Shown: piece after piece, positions 29,347 to 38,681 of the stretch
Layout of the letters: each line of letters opens with the position of its first letter
How positions within the stretch are numbered: the first letter of the stretch is position 1
Notes under the pieces: generated by a model
Databases searched by the model: none
Told to the model about the DNA's origin: nothing
The model's input: only the letters and a program-made list of their open reading frames with translations
NCBI GenBank assembly: GCA_963809875.1
Contig: CAWELC010000005.1
Location: 1 to 64,000 of the forward strand
Origin: JAFGAS01 sp963809875
GTDB lineage: Bacteria; Desulfobacterota; Zymogenia; Zymogenales; Zymogenaceae
Direction: 5' to 3'
Length of the DNA stretch: 64,000 bases
Translations under genes and position numbers: made by a program

Positions 29347-30417
29347 CTACCGGCCGTCGAGATCGAAGCCGAGGCCGGGACCGCCGGCAGGCGTAAGCCA
29401 GCCCTCCTCGAGGATCACCGCGCCGGCCGTCGGGTCGTTCATCAGGGGGAGGTGGCCGTCCAGATCGGCCCGGATGACGGCGGGCGCGGCCAGGGCGAAG
29501 TGGAGCCCCGCCGCGATCCCCAGGGCCGCTTCGTCCGTGCAGCCTGCCATGACCCCGACACCGAAGGCGCGGGCCACCGCGCCGATCTCCAGAGACGTAA
29601 CGATGCCCCCGACCTTCATGATCTTCACGTTAAACATATCGGCGACGCCGTGACGCGCGAGCTCGGCGGCATCGTCAAGGGTCAGCAGCGATTCGTCGGC
29701 CATTACCGGCACGTCCGATAGGGAAGCAACGTACCCCATCAATTCGAGGTCTCCCCGAGGTGTCGGTTGTTCGAGAAAGGAGGGCCGGGCTTTCTTCGTC
29801 TCCCGGACGAACTTCAACGCCTGCTCGGGCGTGTAGCCCTGGTTGGCGTCGAGCGCCAGATCGACGGCCTCCCCCACCACCTCCCTGATCTTCATAAATC
29901 GTTCTATATCCGCCTGTACGTCGGCGCCCCCCTTGATCTTGAGGGAGACAAAACCCCGCTCGACCCAGTGCCGCGCCCGCTCTACGGACTCATCTGCCGG
30001 CAGTATGCCGATGGTGGCGCTCGTCCTGATTCGATCCCTGAGTCCGCCCAGCAGCTTGAAGAGGGGAAGGCCCGACACCTTTCCCAGGATGTCCAGCAGC
30101 GCCATGTCGACTGCCGCGATGCACGACGGGGCGCCGGGAACGGTTTTGCGGATTTCCTCCAAAAGGGCGCGGTATCGAAGGGGGTCCTTGCCCCGAAGCT
30201 GGTGGCGGATCACCGAGTCGATGCAGTCGGACGCCGACTGGGGTGTCTCACCGGTCACTTCCTCGTCCGGCGCGGCGCACCCGTATCCGACCATGCCGCC
30301 GTCGGTCTTTATCCTGATAAAGATATTCGTGGCGGCCTGGACCGTCTCATAGGCTATGGTATAGGGCTCCGAGAGACGCATGGTCAGGGGCCAGGCGTCA
30401 AGACCGGTGATCTTCAT
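29347..30417 (-). CDS. Enolase-superfamily dipeptide epimerase / N-acylamino acid racemase-like
   Basis: 356 residues of the muconate-lactonising / dipeptide-epimerase group. Lys160-x-Lys162 (SLKIKGG) and the Lys of NVKIMKVGG near 265-268 are the two opposing general bases. Asp190 (ALDANQGY), Glu216 (FLEQP) and Asp241 (MADES) bind Mg. The C-terminal ADLDGH resembles the substrate-gripping DxD motif of L-Ala-D/L-Glu epimerases. Start set at MKITGLDAW (30417); the longer frame upstream reads through a short tandem repeat. It is the last gene of an operon with PLP enzyme, DUF1611 and PP-loop genes. DgcA-type N-acetylglutamate racemase is the alternative given the DUF1611 partner. Confidence 0.85.
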   Translation of the reverse strand: MKITGLDAWPLTMRLSEPYTIAYETVQAATNIFIRIKTDGGMVGYGCAAPDEEVTGETPQSASDCIDSVIRHQLRGKDPLRYRALLEEIRKTVPGAPSCIAAVDMALLDILGKVSGLPLFKLLGGLRDRIRTSATIGILPADESVERARHWVERGFVSLKIKGGADVQADIERFMKIREVVGEAVDLALDANQGYTPEQALKFVRETKKARPSFLEQPTPRGDLELMGYVASLSDVPVMADESLLTLDDAAELARHGVADMFNVKIMKVGGIVTSLEIGAVARAFGVGVMAGCTDEAALGIAAGLHFALAAPAVIRADLDGHLPLMNDPTAGAVILEEGWLTPAGGPGLGFDLDGR

Positions 30418-30463
30418 ATAGTATGCCGGTACCGTTGTTTGGGGCGCACCGTTTCTTATTAAT

Positions 30464-30499
30464 ATGGGCCATAGAGGCCATATGGGCCACATGGGCAAT
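30464..30499. repeat. Four 9-base tandem repeats
   Basis: Units ATGGGCCAT, AGAGGCCAT, ATGGGCCAC, ATGGGCAAT in a row, between the PP-loop and epimerase genes. On the minus strand they would translate as a W-P-I-W-P-L repeat if the longer epimerase frame were used, which argues against that longer start. Confidence 0.6.
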
Positions 30500-30553
30500 C
30501 GACGGTCGCGGCGCCCTCACCGCTCGGATCGCCTCACAATGGCTCTGTCGGGG

Positions 30554-32140
30554 TTACGGAACGGCGGTCCCGCCGGAAGCGGACGCCTCAGGCAGCCTGC
30601 CGTCGTTGAGGTCCGATCGAACCCATGCGGATCCGTCCCACATGACGGCGCCGTCCGTATACCGGGCAAGGATCGCAAACAGCCGATCGCGCAGATCGAC
30701 CGGGACGGCGTCGGGTGGGGATACCGACGGGTCAAAGCGGAGCCGCTCCACCTCGGGGCGCGGCCGGCAGATACGGCAATCCCCGGATATCGCTCGGCGC
30801 TCCCGCAGCAGGTAATAAAGGTGCTGAGCCCCTTCACTTTCCTGGTCTACGCCCCGGGCGTCCACATCGCTCAGACACCGCTCAATTTGACGATGAGTGT
30901 AGCCGAGGGCGGTCGGATCTGCGCCTAAGGCCGTAAGCATACCGACGATCCTGCGGCACTTCTCGCATCCGCCGCACGGTCTGACCCGTCCATTCTCTAT
31001 ATGGGCCGCGTGGCAGGAGACCTGGTGGGCCAGCAGATCCGGGAAACGCTCCGACAGCACCTTCTGAATGAGGAACTCGGACATCTGTCTGAGGATCGAA
31101 AACTGTTCGATTCCCCATCCCTTCGCACCGTAGTAGCCGCTCAATGCGCGGTCAAATACGAGGCTCTGGTCGAACAGGCCGTCGAAGTGGGCGATGCCGC
31201 CCAGGTCGGCAAAACGGGTCGTGTCAAACTCGTCACCGATCGAAATGCGGCCGATGCCTCGCTTTCGGACCAGCGGCAGCGCGCCGAAGAGGAATAGTGC
31301 CACCGTCCAGAGGCGGATCGGGTATTCGTCTGAGCGAAGGCGGGCAAAATCGGGGCGAACGAACGGAAAATGCCGTTTCATCCAGACGAAGAGCCGATCG
31401 GTGTTCGTCCAGACGCGGGCGGTGTGTGGGACGTGTTGTCTGAAGTAGCGATACGCATTGAGGGCGGTAAACCAGTGGCGGCCCGACTCGTTGATAAACA
31501 CCGGGTGGACCTCCTGTCCCAGGTCCGCCAGGACGCCGAAGGTCAGCAGGCTGTCTTTGCCGCCGCTGGAGAGGACCGCGTGTCTGGAAGGATCGGCGCG
31601 ATGCTCCCGATTACGGCCGACGCCCGTGAATCTCCCGGCGAAAGCCCGCGGAAAGGAAAGTCGGCAGCGGAGATAGCTTCGCCTCTTAATTGCAGGCAGG
31701 CAGGCGGCCTCACCAATGATAAAGGGATTACTCTCAAGGAACTTCTTAACGTAGATTTCCGTGGCCGTATTGTCGGCCATCGCCCGGAGGAATTCCTGAT
31801 CATATCCGTCGAAGGGATCATTAAAGCGGATCTCGTCGGCAAAGAGGCCGTAGTTGAGCGCGACCTGGGCGGCGATCATCGCCGCCAGGTTTCTGTCGGC
31901 CCCGTCGTTCGGGTCAAAAACATCCTCCTCCCACCGGTAGATGAGGTTGAAGGTATCTTCCGACTTACCCTGCACGATACGGTAGGGGCATATCAGGCGT
32001 CGCTTCTCGACGCGGGTCGGTCCCACCGAGAGGAGGTCGAAGCGCGCCCAGGCACCCGAGGGGGTCACGGTCGCACTCCGTTCGCTCGTCGGGTACGCAC
32101 GAATCGGGCAGGATAAGGTCGTTCGTATTGATGCTGCTCA
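30554..32140 (-). CDS. PP-loop ATPase-like protein with Cys motif, one frame change
   Basis: About 528 residues. The core is an adenine-nucleotide alpha-hydrolase fold with the PP-loop VLSSGGKDSLLTFGVL, followed by a C-terminal GGCEKCRR pair and another CRICRP pair near the end, probably a metal site. PP-loop enzymes adenylate carboxylates or amides. The start ATG (32140) overlaps the DUF1611 stop as ATGA. The first ~27 codons (MSSINTNDLILPDSC) lie in another frame, joined by removing one C from a C5 run near 32065. Upstream residues SYLRCRLSFPRAF may bind substrate. General layout recalls carboxylate-activating epimerases such as MurL, but I do not see enough to equate them. Function unknown. 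Confidence 0.65.
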
Positions 32141-33236
32141 TTGTATGCGGCGCGCCTCCCGTGCGGTCAGACGGGGTACAAGGGCGTCGACCACCACCGA
32201 GGCGCCCTGGAGCAGGACGTCGGCCGCGGGAAGTCCCGTCCTGCCGGTGATGTCGGCGCAGGCGGCCGGCACGTCTGCCTCCGACATTCCCTCGTGGTTG
32301 ACCGTTATCGCGACGACCGGCCGACCGGAGATAGAGCTCGACGGCCTGAATCTGCCGCTCGATCGGGTGGAGAGGATAACCGGGGAAGCCGTCATACTCG
32401 GAGCGCCCCGGAGCGTGCTGAAGGACCACGGCGTCGGGGCGCCCCGCCGCCAGGATCTCAAAGCCCCCCGGGTAGGCGGGATTCATGAGGCTCCCCTGTC
32501 CTTCAATAATGATGACGTCGGGCCGTTTTTCGTTCCACGCCCGCCAGACGATATGCTCGATCTCCCCCGCCACGAAATCGTTGACCAGCGAATCGAGGAT
32601 TATCCCGTACTCGGCCCCCTGCATCCAGGCGGTCTGACCCGTTCCGATGAACTCCGAGGTATATCCCCGCTCCCTGAGGGCGTCAACGAGGAGCCACGCC
32701 GTCGTCCGCTTTCCGACGGCCGAGTCGGTGCCCAGCACCGCGACGATGAGCGACGTCACGCCGCCGATCTTTCCCGAGAAGAAGTGGAGATCGGAGCGGG
32801 GCGGGGGCTTTCGCACGTCCCGCAGGGTCACGCCGAATTGCCGGGCGAGCGCGGAAAGGGTTTGATCCTCGGTCAGGAACTCATGGAGCCCCGAGTCGAT
32901 ACAGAGACCCAGGGTTATCGCGTGGGCTATGTCGACCTTTACCTCGGGGGGGATGTAGCCTCCGTCGGTGGCAAGGCCGATGACGAGATGGGTGGCGGGA
33001 CTGGCACTCTTTCGGGAGGCGTCAACGGCCTGCGGTATATCGGCAAAGATCGGGATGTCGGAGGATACACCGTCGATAACCGCGCCCGCGTCCCTTCCCG
33101 CAAGCGTGTGGTCGACGACCGAAATGACGCGGTAGCGGTCGGTCCTCCTCACCAGGCCGTGGGCCGTCTTGCCGTAGGTCGTCCCGAAGGCTCCCCGGCA
33201 GTAGACGATGGCGTTTCCCTCGGGGAATGTGCTCAT
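32137..33236 (-). CDS. DUF1611 protein (DgcN-like), one frame change
   Basis: About 366 residues of the DUF1611 family. The N-terminus (AIVYCRGAFGTTYGKTAHGLVR) is the Rossmann-like part, and the C-terminal P-loop domain starts VLGTDSAVGKRTTAW with IIEGQGSLMNPAYPGG further on. Some members have been assigned as D-glutamate N-acetyltransferases (DgcN) that pair with an enolase-superfamily racemase (DgcA); an epimerase of that superfamily is two genes downstream. The frame shifts near 32340, after which GRPVVAITVNHEGMS leads to the natural stop. It overlaps the upstream PLP gene (ATGA) and the downstream PP-loop gene (ATGA), so all three are translationally coupled. Confidence 0.8.
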
Positions 33237-34456
33237 GACCTCCTCCCGGTCAGGATCGCCACGTACCGGTCCCCCGGCAGCGCCTCCTTCTTGTGCTGCT
33301 CGATCAGGACGGAGAGCCCCGCGGTCGACGCCGGCAGGACGTTGTATCCCTCCCGTTCCTTCATGAGGCGGGCGTAGGAAATGAGGCCCTTGTCGCTGGC
33401 GTATTGGGCCCACCCGGCGGTCGTCCTGACGGCCTCCAGCGCGAGATCACCATCAATCGAGTGCCAGTTAATCAGTGGTTCGTTGACGGCGGTTTCCCTG
33501 ATGCGACGGGGTTCGAGGTTCTCGCAATGGGGGACATTCTTGATGAAGGCCCGGACGATCGGATTTTTTCCGTGAGAGGAGCCGGCCACCATTCGCGGAA
33601 TCCGGGACGTCTTACCGCGGCGGTAGAGGCTCAAGAACCCCTTGTATATGCCGGCCAATGTCGTTCCGTTCGACACGGGGACCGCCACAACGGCAGGTGC
33701 ATCCCGGAGCTCATCATAGATCTCGTAGGCGATGGAGCCGTACGCCATTAGCTGGAGCGATGTGTTTTCGCCGCCGGGATTCGCGTCGTAGATCTCATTT
33801 TTCAAGGCGCGCTCCCGCGACACCTCGACCGAGGTCTCGTAGTCACCCGGCACCCGGATAATCTCGGCCCGGTAATCTTGCATCTCCCGAACTCGCTTGG
33901 CCCGATACCCCTCCGGGATATAGATGAAGCACCTGATGCCGGCCATGGAAGCCGCCAGCGCCACCGCGACTCCGTAGTTACCGCAGGTGGCCACCGTGAT
34001 CGCGTCGTAACCGCGGCGCATGGCATCCATCGCCTGGGCGAAGGCGATCCGATCTTTCTGCGTGCCGGTCGGGTTACCCCCCTCGAACTTGAGGTAAATC
34101 TGCCGCATTCCCACTTCCCGTTCGAGATTCCTGGCGCGGGAAAGGGTCGTATCGCCCACCTCGGAGTCGATGATGTCCTCAAAAGCCTCGATGCGCTCGT
34201 GGAGGGGGTGGTTGGCGTCGGCGGCCACCAGCTTTCTGCTCTCAAGCTCCGGCGCGATGATGGGCGCCTGAGACGAGGCACCGTCCGTGCCCTCGACAAA
34301 GGCAAATCCGTTTCCGTTTGTATGGGAATTTGCTGTGGTTGACGGGAAGAGCTCAGGCTGACTCTCTTCGCCGGGGAAAGAAGCGGGTAGACCCGAAGGG
34401 GGCTCTTCCTTCGGAGGCGACGGAGGCTCCTCGTTCAGGCGGGTTATTTCTGCCAT
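33233..34456 (-). CDS. Fold-type II PLP enzyme, threonine-synthase-like
   Basis: 407 residues. After a low-complexity Pro/Glu/Ser-rich N-terminus (about 1-75) comes a threonine synthase / serine dehydratase-like domain. The PLP lysine is in GGNPTGTQKDR, the phosphate-binding and substrate loop in ATCGNYGVAVALAASMAG. It catalyses beta- or gamma-replacement or elimination on an amino acid, the exact substrate unknown. AAGGAG precedes the ATG. First gene of the operon with DUF1611, PP-loop and epimerase; its TGA overlaps the DUF1611 ATG. The acidic, Pro-rich leader is unusual for the family and may be a flexible extension. No other threonine-biosynthesis gene is nearby. Confidence 0.82.
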   Translation of the reverse strand: MAEITRLNEEPPSPPKEEPPSGLPASFPGEESQPELFPSTTANSHTNGNGFAFVEGTDGASSQAPIIAPELESRKLVAADANHPLHERIEAFEDIIDSEVGDTTLSRARNLEREVGMRQIYLKFEGGNPTGTQKDRIAFAQAMDAMRRGYDAITVATCGNYGVAVALAASMAGIRCFIYIPEGYRAKRVREMQDYRAEIIRVPGDYETSVEVSRERALKNEIYDANPGGENTSLQLMAYGSIAYEIYDELRDAPAVVAVPVSNGTTLAGIYKGFLSLYRRGKTSRIPRMVAGSSHGKNPIVRAFIKNVPHCENLEPRRIRETAVNEPLINWHSIDGDLALEAVRTTAGWAQYASDKGLISYARLMKEREGYNVLPASTAGLSVLIEQHKKEALPGDRYVAILTGRRS

Positions 34457-34709
34457 GGTGTGCGTGCTCCTTCCTCACGAGATTTCGCCATCATTTAAAC
34501 ATGAGGGGGCAAATAAATCAACCAAAAATGCGCACGGCCCGTGATTGGCCGCCGCCGGAAGGAGCGGTCCACCGGGGGGATTCTCCCAATCGTGATGGAC
34601 GCGGGGGCGGTGGTGACACTATATCGGTACCGGTTAGCCTTGCCGGGTCGAAGAATCGTCACGACAGGAAAGAGAGAGCTAAAGGCAAAGGGGGGAACGT
34701 CGGACCAGA

Positions 34710-34740
34710 CCCGCCTCTCGCGATGCGTTCGAGAGGCGGG
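34710..34740 (-). terminator. Hairpin after the TPR gene
   Basis: Eleven-base perfect stem CCCGCCTCTCG / CGAGAGGCGGG with a 9-base loop, 13 bases past the TPR gene stop. No T run, so Rho-independent function is uncertain. The rest of the 34457-34709 gap shows nothing. Confidence 0.5.
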
Positions 34741-34753
34741 CATCAGCAGGCTT

Positions 34754-35776
34754 CTACTGGGTTTCCATCGCCTTGCAGGCGTCGTCTATCTTCAGATCAC
34801 AGGCCGACTTGAAATCCTTTCGGGCGTCTTCTTTCTTGTTTACCTTCAGGTAGCTGACGCCCCGATTCCAGTAGGATTGGGCGAACTTTGAGTTAAGGCT
34901 GATGGCCTTGCTATAGTCGGCAAGGGCGCTGTCATAGTTGCCCATCTCGTAGTAGACGACGCCCCGGTTGTTATAGACGATATAGTCGTTGGGGGCCAGC
35001 GATATCGTCTTGTTGTAGTCGGACAGGGCCTCTTTGTGTTTGCCCTGTTTCCAGTAGACGACTCCCCGGTTATTGTAGGCCGGGGCCGAGTTCGGATTGA
35101 TCGACAGCAGCTTGTTGTAGTCCGCGAGGGCCTCTTTATATTTCTGCATGTTGCGGTAGGCCAGGCCCCGGATAGAGATAGGCGTCGGTCATCTTCGGCT
35201 CAAGCTCTATGGTTCGGTTGAAGAAGCTGACGGCGTTTTCATAGTCACCCTTGGCGACGAAATCCGTAGCGATCTTAAACCAATCGGCGGCGGTTCGGTT
35301 TTCGGTGCCTCCTTCGCCGCCGGAGGCGATTCCGCTGAGGGCCGACGCGATATGGTTACACGCCTTATCGTAGACCGAAGTCGCACGCCCTCTTGAAGTC
35401 GGCCTCAGCTTCCTTTCACGCTGCCCATCTTTTCGTAGGTGAGCCCCCGCTGGTAGTAATATGTTGCGATTGGTCTTGTTCTTGTTGAGAAACTCGGTGA
35501 AGTCCTTGACGCGTTTTCATACTGGTTCGTGTATAGAAGTATGACATTCCCCGCATCCTGTAGGCCTCGGACTCGGGATTGGCCTTGATATATTCGTTCA
35601 GACAGGTAATACAGGCGTCGTACTTTTCGCCTTCTGAAGAGAAGGGAACATTCTTCGAACGACTTGGCCTTTGACGACGGGGCGTAACTGATATACAGAA
35701 AAAAGGAGAGCGAGGCGATGGCGATAGCGGTCAGAATAATCAGCACTCTCTTCTTCTTTTTATCTTCTTTTGCCAT
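34754..35776 (-). CDS. Membrane-anchored TPR protein, several frame changes
   Basis: N-terminus is MAKEDKKKKR followed by a single membrane segment (VLIILTAIAIASLSFFLYISY), so the body is probably outside the cytoplasm. The intact C-terminal part shows at least four tandem TPR units with the repeating core A-x-NNRGVVY and YNKTISLAPND, ending in a Sel1-like DARKDFKSACDLKIDDACK cap. Between about 35160 and 35640 the frame changes several times, yet TPR-like residues recur in each frame. TPR arrays hold protein partners together. The partner is unknown. It is divergent from the pilin-like gene. Confidence 0.7.
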
Positions 35777-35872
35777 TTCGTAATCCCCTCAAGGGTGTGT
35801 ATCCGTGTCCAGGCTACGGCCGTAGGACAGACGGATGATCAAACCACTTCCCATAAAGACGACAATAGTCGC

Positions 35873-35895
35873 GTATAATTATAATAAAATTATAC
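35873..35895. promoter_or_regulatory. AT-rich palindrome, candidate operator
   Basis: GTATAATT-N7-AATTATAC, a perfect 8-base inverted repeat in the 409-base gap between the divergent TPR and pilin-like genes. It contains a TATAAT on the plus strand and so could overlap a -10 box. The remainder of 35777-36185 is AT-rich without a supported gene. Confidence 0.4.
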
Positions 35896-36185
35896 CTGCA
35901 GGTCAAATACTTTCATATCATCACGGTAAAATCGAAGCGTTCCAGTCAGAGGGGCAGCCCACATAGCCGACCAGATCGGCTTCGAATCTTTGTGGAATCA
36001 CAAGATAATTTGCAAATATGCAATTTTATTCGAACCTCTCGTCGCACTTTCTGCGCAATACGTCCGAATTCCTTTCAAAAATAGTAGTGATATCAGGGTG
36101 TTGATAAGGAAGGACGTGAACGGGCGTGGAGATAATTGGCATTGATTTTGCTTGCTATATATACAGAATTCAGTTGGAGAGAAGA

Positions 36186-36646
36186 ATGAAAACCATGAAT
36201 ACATACCGATAAAAGGTCGGCGATAGGACGAAACCGGCGCGGGTTTACCCTTATAGAGATTGATGATCGTCGTCATGGTCCTGACGATCCTTACCTCGTT
36301 TGCCCTTCCGCTTTACGTCAACTATAAGGCAGGCGCAATGCAGTCGGAGGCCAGGGTCCTCCTCGAGTCGATCTGGACAAGCGAAATATCCTACTATTCG
36401 GACAAGAGCGTCTATACGGAGGATTACAACGTTCTGCTAGGGACAAATCCTATGAGCGATTCAAAGTTCTATAAGAACTGGGAGCTCTTTGCCTATCCGG
36501 CGGCGACACTCCAGGATTTCGTGGCGACGTGCTCGACAAACCTTGACAGCGACATCTTCATGGATACCTGGCTGATCTCTTCCGATACGACGCTGACGTC
36601 CGGGGAAAAGATCGTCAACACCTTCAACGACATCCAGGATCGGTAA
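36186..36646 (+). CDS. Type IV pilin-like (prepilin) protein, two frame changes
   Basis: Read across two single-base frame changes, the protein begins MKTMNTYR, a basic leader, then GFTLIE-LMIVVMVLTILTSFALPLY, the class III signal cut by prepilin peptidase between Gly and Phe. The extra bases are near 36209 (a T) and 36258 (an A). The mature part is about 125 residues with one Cys and the common pseudopilin body. GGAGAG lies before the ATG. It may form part of a type IV pilus or a type II secretion pseudopilus. No pilus assembly ATPase or secretin gene is in the window, so it is an orphan here. Confidence 0.7.
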
Positions 36647-36749
36647 CGATCCGGTCTATCGGCACGGCCGGCGCCCGGGCCGACAAAGTCACCGAAAAGT
36701 CCCCTTTCGTCTACCGAAAGGGAGACTTTTTGTTCGCTTTGTCCGGCAA

Positions 36750-37993
36750 TCACATCGACGCTCTTTCCCCTCGAGTGCGACGTACCCCTTCCTGATGGAC
36801 GCGACAGTGATACCTACGTCCGTTTAAGTACCCTTTCGTTCCCGTTACACCGAACACGGCGCACATCACCGGATCGGGAGCACGGGAATCGGGAGCGCGA
36901 AAGCGACACCCCCCGCCGCAGGCATCGATCTGCGGGCACCCGCGGCAGTCGAGCTCGTCGGCACGGACGGTCGGCATCAGCCGTCGGCATTCCAACAGCG
37001 ATGCCGACCGCGTCCCCGAACGGGTGATCCGCGAAGAAACCGCATTTTACCCCCTGGCCCGACGGGAGCACCGTCATCAGGTGATGCCCGCAGGCAAAAC
37101 CGGGCGTCGTATGACCGCCGCCCCCGAAGGCGTAGCTCATAAAGGGCGCCGCTTCTTCGGGTGAGACGGAAATCCGGCCGGTTTGGCCCGGTCTTCCGGA
37201 GGCGCACGGGACGTCGATTCCCCACGACAGCGCACCGATTTCTTCCATGAACGCGGCCATCCGGTCAAACTGGTCGAGGTTGTCCCGATGAATCATCGTG
37301 GCTACGGAGACGTCGATGCCCGCCATCCGTACCGCCTCGAGACCGCGGACGGCCTTGTCGAAAGACCCGGCCCCCCTGAGGGTGTCATGGCCGCGTTCCC
37401 AGCCGTCAAGAGATATCTGCACTTCCTCAACCCCGAGCCGCCCTGCGTTCCTCGCGTCGATCAGCGTTCCGTTGGTGATGAGGACGCGGCGGACGGAAAC
37501 CCCGGCCGTTTGGTCGAGGAAGTCGAAGATCCGGGGATAGAGCATCGGCTCCCCCCCCGATATGAGGAGCTTGAGGCCGGCCATTTCCTCGAATTGACGG
37601 ACCACGGACAGGGCGGCCGAAAGGGGAAGGTCGACCGGCGGCGCCTTTGTCTGGTAGCAGTGAAGGCAGGACAGGTTGCACCGGGAGGTGACCTGAAGCT
37701 CGAGGAATCTCAGAGACGGCAACGGCGATTTCGCGGCCCGAACGGGACGAAACGAAGGCTCCGGCAAGACCTCGAGTATCCCCTCCGAAAGGCAATACCT
37801 CTATGAACTCATCGTCGCAGGCCATCGCCCCGCGGTTCTGACCGTTACAGCCGGAGAGAAACTCTAATGTCTCGTCGTTGACCTCGTAGAGCTCGTCCTG
37901 ATCGATGAGATAGACGTAGGGTGCCTCGAGGAGTTTGAGGGTCGCCTTTGGTGTGAGGGCGAGATATCCTTGCCCGGCATCCTTCTCATCCAT
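36750..37993 (-). CDS. Radical SAM/SPASM peptide maturase with PqqD-like N-terminus, frame changes
   Basis: About 414 residues read across frame changes near 37793 and 37005. Residues 1-65 (TLKLLEAPYVYLIDQDELYEV, then LEFLSGCNG) look like a PqqD/RRE-type leader-peptide-binding domain. The radical SAM core follows with CNLSCLHC and LLISGGEPMLYP. The C-terminal SPASM region has FACGHHLMTVLPSGQGVKCG and LDCRGCPQIDACGGGC, enough Cys for auxiliary 4Fe-4S clusters. Enzymes of this build install thioether or C-C links in ribosomal peptides. Its ATG lies inside the end of the helper gene (8-base overlap), and a Cys peptide gene lies 0.6 kb upstream. The exact reaction is not known. Confidence 0.8.
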
Positions 37994-38356
37994 TGTCGAT
38001 CGCCCTCAATACGTCGGGACCGATCATCCCGGCATCCCAGCAGGAGACCAAGGAGCACAAATCCCCCGCAGGGGACCGCGTCTCCCGGCGGCTCCGGCAG
38101 CCTGAAGTCGCACCCGTCAATCACGAACGGGCACGTCCCGCAAATGGTCTCGCGGAGGTGGGGATTGTCGCGTCGAAGGTCTTGGCCGCCCGGCGGCGCG
38201 GGAAGGTCTCCGATCGATACCAGACCCCTCCGGATCAATTCCATCGCCGCAGGCGCGGCGCCGCAGGCCATATCTTCCTTCTGCCCTTCCTTGAAGAAGA
38301 CGCAGATAAGGCCGGCAAATGATGGCGGAGAAGTCTTTTTTGGAGGATCTTGTCAT
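37986..38356 (-). CDS. Cys-rich helper protein of the RiPP-type locus, two frame changes
   Basis: About 123 residues read across frame changes near 38320 and 38030. It begins MTRSSKKDFSAI, continues LICVFFKEGQKEDMACGAAPAAMELI, then a Cys group ICGTCPFVIDGCDFR (C-x2-C-x6-C) and VPCGGFVLLGLLLG, and ends DVLRAIDNG at a TGA that overlaps the radical SAM start. No known family is recognised. The Cys spacing suggests metal or Fe-S binding. Its location between a 20-residue Cys peptide and a SPASM radical SAM enzyme points to a role in peptide maturation or leader handling. Confidence 0.55.
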
Positions 38357-38472
38357 CGGTGGGTCTCCCGGTTGGCGGGCAGCGGTGGAGTTTGATACGG
38401 CCGCGCACTTCCCGGTAAGGATCGGGCCGCTGATTTTCCCATCATCCCTCGGGAGGGGTAAAGGGAGTCGGA

Positions 38473-38502
38473 AAAAAAGGGCCGAAAGCTGTTTTCGGCC
38501 CC
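38473..38502 (-). terminator. Strong intrinsic terminator after the Cys peptide
   Basis: On the minus strand GGGCCGAAA / TTTCGGCCC with a 5-base loop runs straight into T7 (A tract at 38473-38479). It lies 24 bases past the peptide stop and ahead of the helper gene, so it would cap most transcripts after the peptide and let a fraction read through to the enzymes. Confidence 0.85.
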
Positions 38503-38525
38503 TGATAACACGATATTCGGAAATT

Positions 38526-38588
38526 TCAGCAGGAACGACCGCACTTGCATAAGCCTTTGGCGATCTTCTGGACCTTCTTGATCTTCAT
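38526..38588 (-). CDS. 20-residue Cys peptide, candidate RiPP precursor
   Basis: Encodes 20 residues: a basic leader-like half (MKIKKVQKIAKGL) and a Cys-rich tail CKCGRSC with Cys at 14, 16 and 20. A strong AAGGAGG ribosome site lies 6 bases before the ATG, behind a near-consensus promoter and ahead of a strong terminator, so high expression is expected. Downstream on the same strand are a Cys-rich helper and a PqqD-like/SPASM radical SAM enzyme. Such enzymes commonly link Cys sulfur to backbone or side-chain carbons in short Cys peptides. The reading as a RiPP precursor is an inference from size, Cys pattern and context. Confidence 0.7.
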   Translation of the reverse strand: MKIKKVQKIAKGLCKCGRSC

Positions 38589-38681
38589 GGTTCCTCCTTC
38601 GCCCGCGTGGGCATTTCGTCCTCATAACATGCCGCCCCGGAACGTTTCGAGCTCCCCGGCACGATCACTAAAACTAAATGA

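Noticed and set aside
30418..30498. Longer start of the epimerase with a W-P repeat leader
   Set aside because: It translates a 9-base tandem repeat, lacks a ribosome site, and the family starts at the MKITGLDAW position.
32145..33377. 410-codon plus-strand frame opposite DUF1611
   Set aside because: Antisense shadow; the minus strand carries the conserved P-loop protein and ATGA-coupled neighbours.
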